NCBI GenBank assembly: GCA_950059165.1
Contig: CATLUC010000003.1
Location: 16,061-41,451 of the forward strand
DNA length: 25,391 nucleotides
Direction of reading: 5' to 3'
Origin: an uncultured Clostridium sp.
Lineage (GTDB): Bacteria > Bacillota > Clostridia > TANB77 > CAG-508
Shown here: in pieces, positions 25,371 to 25,391 of the stretch
Numbering within the stretch: the first letter of the stretch is position 1
How the letters are laid out: each line of letters begins with the position of its first letter
Made by a program: the position numbers and the translations under genes
Notes under the pieces: generated by a model
What the model saw: the letters and a program-made list of their open reading frames with translations, nothing else
Told to the model about the DNA's origin: nothing
Databases searched by the model: none

Positions 25371-25391
25371 AGTCTTGCAACATAACCAAAT

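Overview
The window is very AT-rich and carries a Bacillota/Clostridia-type gene set: TrmFO, AddB, PgeF, an LD-carboxypeptidase, a bacterial SNF2 helicase and AGGAGG-type ribosome binding sites. It looks like a chromosomal segment of a low-GC, probably uncultured, clostridial lineage. No rRNA or tRNA genes were found.

The main result is a recurring +1 frameshift. Five genes (the SNF2 helicase, a family-4 uracil-DNA glycosylase, an LD-carboxypeptidase, AddB and a YafQ-like toxin) are split across frames at seven places. At every place the break is an in-frame CGG codon followed by A. Dropping one C, or reading CGGA as a single glycine, restores the protein each time, including catalytic motifs such as the SNF2 Walker A, the S66 catalytic His and the AddB Fe-S cysteines. 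By eye I found no in-frame CGG elsewhere in any credible gene. CGGA that falls out of frame in other genes causes no disruption, and CGT, CGC and CGA are used normally for Arg. This points to an unassigned or recoded CGG codon with programmed +1 shifting (or quadruplet decoding) at CGGA, rather than seven unrelated mutations.

Layout: 94-1515 trmFO (-). 1630-2928 a DUF4143-type ATPase (-). 3132-6151 SNF2 helicase (+, two shifts). 6235-7500 a second DUF4143-type ATPase (-). 7693-17343 is a tightly packed minus-strand cluster, transcribed in the order addB (one shift), MFS, pgeF, MFS paralogue, LD-carboxypeptidase (one shift), uracil-DNA glycosylase (two shifts), GltD-like oxidoreductase. 17560-21123 is a restriction-modification island: two overlapping m5C methyltransferase genes (+) facing two overlapping nuclease-like genes (-), the layout of BbvCI/Bpu10I-type systems. 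21268-23892 is an ABC-2 exporter operon. 24219-24781 is a DinJ/YafQ-type toxin-antitoxin pair whose toxin looks broken. 24865-25141 is a candidate type I toxin-antitoxin locus of Fst/par architecture: a 30-residue hydrophobic peptide and a convergent small RNA sharing a bidirectional terminator and complementary repeats. The window ends with a weak small ORF and an outward-facing promoter.

Several long perfect inverted repeats (2981-3044, 6174-6215, 7615-7658, 17415-17458) mark the boundaries of the two ATPase genes and of the restriction island. All calls come from reading the sequence by eye, without database searches.
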